Notes under the pieces: generated by a model | Databases searched by the model: none | What the model was told of the DNA's origin: nothing | What the model saw: only the letters and a program-made list of their open reading frames with translations | NCBI GenBank assembly: GCA_030630935.1 | Contig: DAOVMD010000002.1 | Span: forward strand, 1-26,139 | Length of the DNA: 26,139 nt | Source: Candidatus Mcinerneyibacteriota bacterium | GTDB lineage: Bacteria > AUK180 > JAQVHJ01 | Reading direction: 5' to 3' | Translations under genes and position numbers: made by a program | Part shown: piece after piece, positions 23,222 through 26,139 of the stretch | Numbering within the stretch: position 1 is the stretch's first letter | Layout of the letters: every line of letters begins with the position of its first letter

Positions 23222-24508
23222 ATGCAAAATATAAAAAAAGAAAAAATACTAAGAATACTTCTCTACACTTTTTTAACCATTATATTCATCATTCCATTTT
23301 TGAATACTGCTTCTAATGTAATTTTGAAATTTCAAATTACTTTTATCTTCGCCGCGATAATGATTGTAATGCTTGCATTTTATAAGTTCTGGAAGTTAAC
23401 ACCATTTAGAAAAATTATTAATTACTTCATTGCTTTTATATTATTGAATATTTTATTTATTCCATTCTCTATCAATATCTCTAATTCAATAAGAACAATA
23501 TTCTTCTTCTCTTCATACTTGATGGTGTTCTGTATCTCAATCTTCTTTACTATAAACTTTAAAGAAGATAAAACAATAAGAAAAATTATCAAAAATGCAC
23601 TCTATCTCCTGTTATTTATTGTAGCATTAAAAGCAATAACACAGTTCTTTTTTGAATTTGATTATATGTTAAAAAATATTAATGAACTGAGTATTCCTGC
23701 TGATAAACTTAATGATTATAAATTAAGATTGATGGATAAAAGGGTATTCTCATTCTTTCTTTACTCAAATATCTTTGGAGGTTTTCTTAATCTCTTGATT
23801 CCATTAGTCTTTGGTGTTATTATAATTAGATCTAAAAATAAAAAAAATAAAGTAGAAACGATTATTTCAATTTTAATTATCATAACTTCTGTTATTGCAA
23901 TGTTATTAACAAGGTCAATTGGTGTTATATTGTCGATATCCTTAACTATAATAATTATATTCTTCTTAATTAAAAAAGGTTTAAACATAAAAACAATAAA
24001 ATATGCTTATATCTCAATTTTCACAATGCTTTTATTAATCTTAGTACTGCTCTTCACAAGAAGAAATGATTTAACAGATGTACTTAGTTACACTAATCCG
24101 GTTATTATGAGATATTATAACTGGGTTGCAGGATTAAATATCTTCTTCACATACCCCTTAACCGGAATAGGGTTAGGTAACTTCGGGGATATATATCCAC
24201 GATTTATGATTAAAGGACATACTCAATATGTTCACAATACTTACATTCAGATCCTACTTGAATCCGGAATCATGCCCTTTATCTTCTTAGGGCTGAGCTC
24301 ATGGGAATTCATTAAAGCAGCATACCGGAGTATTAATAAAGTGAACCCTCTTTATGACTTTAGCCTATATCTATTTGCCGCAATATTTACTTTTATATTA
24401 CATAATACAGTGGATTTTTCCTTCTATACTTACTCAACGGGCATCACTTTTTCTGTTCTTGCCGGCATTCTCCTTGGTATAAACCATGAAAAACACATAT
24501 ACCATTAA
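23222..24508 (+). CDS. O-antigen ligase / Wzy_C-family membrane protein
   Basis: A 428-residue protein with about 11-12 predicted membrane segments and one large periplasmic loop at about 285-345. This loop holds RYYNWVAGLNIFFTYPLTG and IGLGNFGDIYPRF, and then the family hallmark HNTYIQILLESG. This layout is that of WaaL O-antigen ligases, Wzy polymerases and PglL/PilO-type protein O-oligosaccharyltransferases, which sequence alone does not separate. Position just behind the pilus operon makes pilin glycosylation a reasonable idea; capsule or lipopolysaccharide assembly is the alternative, given the export-type protein downstream. No Shine-Dalgarno precedes the ATG at 23222, so the start is uncertain. 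Confidence 0.78.
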   Translation: MQNIKKEKILRILLYTFLTIIFIIPFLNTASNVILKFQITFIFAAIMIVMLAFYKFWKLTPFRKIINYFIAFILLNILFIPFSINISNSIRTIFFFSSYLMVFCISIFFTINFKEDKTIRKIIKNALYLLLFIVALKAITQFFFEFDYMLKNINELSIPADKLNDYKLRLMDKRVFSFFLYSNIFGGFLNLLIPLVFGVIIIRSKNKKNKVETIISILIIITSVIAMLLTRSIGVILSISLTIIIIFFLIKKGLNIKTIKYAYISIFTMLLLILVLLFTRRNDLTDVLSYTNPVIMRYYNWVAGLNIFFTYPLTGIGLGNFGDIYPRFMIKGHTQYVHNTYIQILLESGIMPFIFLGLSSWEFIKAAYRSINKVNPLYDFSLYLFAAIFTFILHNTVDFSFYTYSTGITFSVLAGILLGINHEKHIYH

Positions 24509-24564
24509 GTATACCGCCATCATAAAAAAATATAAATATATACGCAACGGTATAATTATATAAT

Positions 24565-24645
24565 TAGAGAAAGCTGAATAAGGTGAGTTGAATCCTTCAA
24601 CAGAGACGACAAAGAAATGATGGTTTAAATAAATGGCTTTCTCTA
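24565..24645. ncRNA. Candidate structured RNA closed by a 10-bp stem
   Basis: TAGAGAAAGC (24565-24574) pairs perfectly with GCTTTCTCTA (24636-24645), extended inward by two wobble pairs. Inside lies a 6-bp hairpin GTTGAA/TTCAAC (24587-24592 with 24596-24601, loop TCC) and a purine-rich single-stranded segment. The architecture is riboswitch-sized (81 bases), but I recognise no known class, and the next gene is over 800 bases away. Strand is not determined. It could also be a dispersed repeat. Confidence 0.35.
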
Positions 24646-24664
24646 TAAAACGATTGTTTCCGCG

Positions 24665-24697
24665 CCCAGATACCCTAACGAAGTGCGTGGTTCTGGG
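24665..24697. repeat. Interrupted hairpin, CCCAGA-type
   Basis: CCCAGA-ACC pairs with GGT-TCTGGG (24665-24674 with 24689-24697, one bulged T), and ACG with CGT inside. The core ACCCTA-ACG-CGTGGTTC resembles the hairpin at the end of the window (26098-26115), so both may belong to one repeat family. Confidence 0.5.
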
Positions 24698-24876
24698 TCT
24701 ACTCTCTGATATCTGCTTTCTGTTATATACAGCGAAGCTTTATGCTCTTTGATCTAGGTGAGGCTAACAGAGTTAACCGTTATGGTCTCAATATAAAAAT
24801 TATTTTTAAATTTTATATTATAGGTTTTTCTCCATTTTAGTTGGTTGAAATTCCAGTGAAAGTCTGCTTAGTCTTT

Positions 24877-24899
24877 AATACAAAGCACTTTGTATTTTT
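24877..24899 (+). terminator. AT-rich terminator-like hairpin
   Basis: AATACAAAG (24877-24885) pairs with CTTTGTATT (24888-24896) and runs into five T (24895-24899). The stem is AT-rich and therefore weak. It could end a transcript reading from the O-antigen-ligase-like gene or from the structured region. Confidence 0.4.
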
Positions 24900-24976
24900 G
24901 ATTGAATACATATTTCATTTTCATTAACGTTTAAAAATTCTTTATTTAGGATTTTTGCTTATAATTTTCTATTTTT

Positions 24977-25080
24977 CTTTTTTATTGTTTTTTCTCTGCG
25001 TCCTCTGCGCCCTCTGCGGTGAAATTTGCATTCAATCAAATCTTTAAGCAACAAATGCTCTAAACGATTATAAACAATAT
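24977..25080. repeat. Diverged intergenic duplication, copy A, with CTCTGCG triplet
   Basis: The 65 bases 25016-25080 match 25236-25300 at 58 positions by eye. Upstream, CTTTTTTATTGTT is shared as well. Copy A carries in its middle three 9-bp units beginning CTCTGCG (24994-25002, 25003-25011, 25012-25020), where copy B has a CCCCG/CGGGG hairpin. Confidence 0.8.
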
Positions 25081-25157
25081 CAATGGTGAGAATTTTTTCT
25101 TTTGTTTTTATCTTTTTATCGTATGGGTGTTTTATTTCCTATGGTCAGAGCGACCAG

Positions 25158-25174
25158 CCGGTAGCCCCTACTGG
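25158..25174. repeat. GC-rich hairpin between the two repeat copies
   Basis: CCGGTAG (25158-25164) pairs with CTACTGG (25168-25174, one wobble) around CCC. It stands out as GC-rich against AT-rich flanks. Function is unknown. Confidence 0.5.
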
Positions 25175-25188
25175 ACATTCCAAACATC

Positions 25189-25300
25189 CTTTTTTTATTG
25201 TTCTCCGTGTTCGGAGTTTACCCCGCTTTTTCGGGGCGGTGAAATATGCATTAGATCGAATCTTTAAGCAACAGATGCTCCAAACAATTATAAACAATAT
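25189..25300. repeat. Diverged intergenic duplication, copy B, with CCCCG/CGGGG hairpin
   Basis: It corresponds to copy A 212-220 bases upstream. In place of the CTCTGCG triplet there is CTCCGTGTTCGGAG followed by CCCCG (25221-25225) and CGGGG (25232-25236) around a CTTTTT loop. The shared part then begins with GCGGTGAAAT and ends TATAAACAATAT. Confidence 0.8.
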
Positions 25301-25413
25301 AAATAAGTCAATTACATGTCTTTTTAAAGTCCATGTCTATTTTTTCCCTTTTTTTTTGTTTTTTAAGTTCTCGTTAGTTCCCTGTTAATATTTTTCCAAA
25401 TAATATTTTTCTA

Positions 25414-25443
25414 TTGATATCTTTCGTCTATTTATGATATAAT
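25414..25443 (+). promoter_or_regulatory. Promoter of the SLBB gene
   Basis: TTGATA (25414-25419), an 18-bp spacer and TATAAT (25438-25443), with extended -10 TATGA. The -10 region 25431-25446 is identical over 16 bases to that of folD. Transcription would begin near 25450, a few bases before the GGAG. Confidence 0.82.
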
Positions 25444-25467
25444 AAGGTTAAGTAATGGAGAATGAAT

Positions 25468-25917
25468 ATGAAAAACAAAACTATAACTCTTATCTTGATA
25501 TTTTTAATGTTGTCCATAAATTGCTTTTCCGGAGATGATAAAGGCTATGTCACCGGTCATGAATTGAAATTGATGATCAAAGTAAATATCTGGGGAGAAG
25601 TTAGAAATCCAGGTGAATTCCTGGTTGAAGACGGAGCTGATTTAATCAGTTTGATTTCTATCGCAGGCGGACCTACCAATTATGCTAATCTACGAAAAGT
25701 AAAACTTATTCGAAATGTCGATGGTAAAAAAACTCTAATAAAGATAAATATAAAAAAGTATACTGATTCCTCAGAGAAAATTGAAATACCTACACTCCTT
25801 CCCGGAGATGTTATAATAATCCCAAAGAGTATAAGAGCTGATTGGAATATGATCATTCAGGTTATCTCCCAGATAGCTATTATTTTGAATGTGATATATG
25901 TAATTAAACGCGATTAA
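25468..25917 (+). CDS. Small exported SLBB-domain protein with C-terminal membrane helix
   Basis: 149 residues from the second of two nearby ATGs. The one at 25462 is only one base from the GGAG (25457-25460), while 25468 has a normal seven-base spacing. The signal peptide ends near CFSG-DD. One SLBB fold follows (IKVNIWGEVRNPGEFLVEDGA, then IAGGPTNYANL and LLPGDVIIIPKS), as in Wza-type polysaccharide export proteins, and the end is a hydrophobic helix (WNMIIQVISQIAIILNVIYVI) with basic tail KRD. The N-terminal Poly_export domain of true Wza is missing, so it cannot build a Wza channel alone. Small SLBB-plus-helix proteins occur near exopolysaccharide genes. A link with the O-antigen-ligase-like gene upstream is possible. 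It has its own promoter. Confidence 0.82.
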   Translation: MKNKTITLILIFLMLSINCFSGDDKGYVTGHELKLMIKVNIWGEVRNPGEFLVEDGADLISLISIAGGPTNYANLRKVKLIRNVDGKKTLIKINIKKYTDSSEKIEIPTLLPGDVIIIPKSIRADWNMIIQVISQIAIILNVIYVIKRD

Positions 25918-25921
25918 TTTC

Positions 25922-25938
25922 GGTTAACTCCGTTAACC
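25922..25938. repeat. GGTTAAC/GTTAACC hairpin after the SLBB gene
   Basis: A perfect 7-bp stem with a TCC loop, five bases beyond the stop codon. It lacks a T-run. A one-mismatch relative (GGCTAAC-AGA-GTTAACC) is near 24754-24770. Confidence 0.7.
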
Positions 25939-26097
25939 TTATAGAGAAAAGCTTTGCTTCTCGCTGCATTTATAATTTATGATTGATAATTATTAATTGA
26001 TAAACCGATTTCTCTATCGTTTGTTAATCCCTTCCTTTGATAATTTTATATTCCTTTCTTTTTATATTTAAAAAAGCTCTCGTTAGTTTTTTAATAG

Positions 26098-26115
26098 GGA
26101 ACCCTACGTGGTTCC
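26098..26115. repeat. GGAACC/GGTTCC hairpin near the window end
   Basis: A perfect 6-bp stem with loop CTACGT. It shares the ACCCTA and CGTGGTTC words with the hairpin at 24665-24697. The stretch 25939-26139 otherwise holds no gene that I can support. Confidence 0.6.
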
Positions 26116-26139
26116 TTACTCTTAAGCTCTCCCGATACG

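Larger units (their letters stand above)
24509..25413. other. Gene-free stretch rich in hairpins and diverged repeats
   Basis: About 900 bases without a convincing gene. In order it holds: a candidate structured RNA (24565-24645), a 12-bp interrupted hairpin (24665-24697), dispersed repeat words at 24716-24739, an imperfect GGCTAAC/GTTAACC hairpin (24754-24770 region), a terminator-like AT-rich stem (24877-24899), three copies of CTCTGCG (24994-25020), and a diverged duplication (24977-25080 and 25189-25300). A GC-rich hairpin lies between the copies (25158-25174). A frame of 101 codons from 25083 crosses the repeat, has no ribosome binding site and looks random. Confidence 0.6.

Noticed and set aside
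24565-24645. Known riboswitch class (c-di-GMP, THF, guanidine, fluoride)
   Set aside because: None of the consensus cores I know is present, and no gene follows closely.
25083-25388. 101-codon plus-strand frame with a hydrophobic N terminus
   Set aside because: It crosses the diverged intergenic duplication and GC-rich hairpins, has no ribosome binding site, and its composition is not protein-like after residue 20.

Overview
The window is 26 kb of AT-rich bacterial DNA (roughly one third G+C by eye) from a diderm. This follows from two outer-membrane secretins, a PilP lipoprotein, Sec-type signal peptides, an O-antigen-ligase-like protein and an SLBB export-type protein. The secreted M14 peptidase ends in an FlgD/T9SS-like beta domain of the kind common in FCB-group and several uncultured candidate phyla. 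No rRNA or other strong marker is present, so I do not name a phylum. Seven promoters can be read, and all carry an extended -10 element (TATGn directly before the -10 hexamer) behind a TTGAnn -35 box at 17-18 bp.

Layout. (1) 1-356 is gene-free and holds hairpins and a perfect 20-bp palindrome. (2) 357-6463 is a minus-strand operon: a secreted TPR protein, an MFS transporter, the rRNA methyltransferase RsmB and a P2A-type Ca2+ ATPase, tightly spaced or overlapping. (3) A divergent promoter pair with abutting -35 boxes separates it from a plus-strand operon, 6550-8812: a divergent FolD, a MocA-type cytidylyltransferase and XdhC. The last two mature molybdenum hydroxylases, but no hydroxylase structural gene is present. 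(4) 8780-10954 is a small mobile or repeat-rich patch: a Y1 REP-associated (RAYT-like) transposase with a hairpin over its ribosome binding site, then a radical SAM/SPASM gene bracketed by two identical 39-bp direct repeats. (5) 10960-12744 encodes a secreted M14 metallocarboxypeptidase with its own consensus promoter. (6) 12832-13140 is intergenic DNA with degenerate GTTCAAG-type repeats and a 12-bp hairpin. (7) 13220-23154 is a type IV pilus locus: two paralogous prepilins, prepilin peptidase PilD, then pilM-pilN-pilO-pilP, two secretin genes in tandem and pilC, closed by a strong terminator. No PilB/PilT ATPase is encoded here. (8) 23222-24508 is a Wzy_C/O-antigen-ligase-like membrane protein. 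(9) 24509-25461 is gene-free, with a candidate structured RNA, several hairpins, a 9-bp triplet repeat and a diverged ~105-bp duplication. (10) 25468-25917 is a small SLBB protein, followed by more hairpins to the window end.

How the genes work together. The pilus genes form a nearly complete machine: subunits, processing, cytoplasmic ring PilM, inner-membrane clamp PilN/O, pilotin-like PilP, secretin and platform PilC. Assembly and retraction ATPases must lie elsewhere. The first pilin and the pilM operon share a nearly identical promoter, which suggests coordinated expression. Nothing here is clearly a new defence or mobile system. The most unusual points are the tandem divergent secretins, the FolD variant beside Mo-enzyme maturation genes, the 39-bp-flanked radical SAM gene, and the structured or repetitive intergenic DNA around 24.5-25.3 kb.
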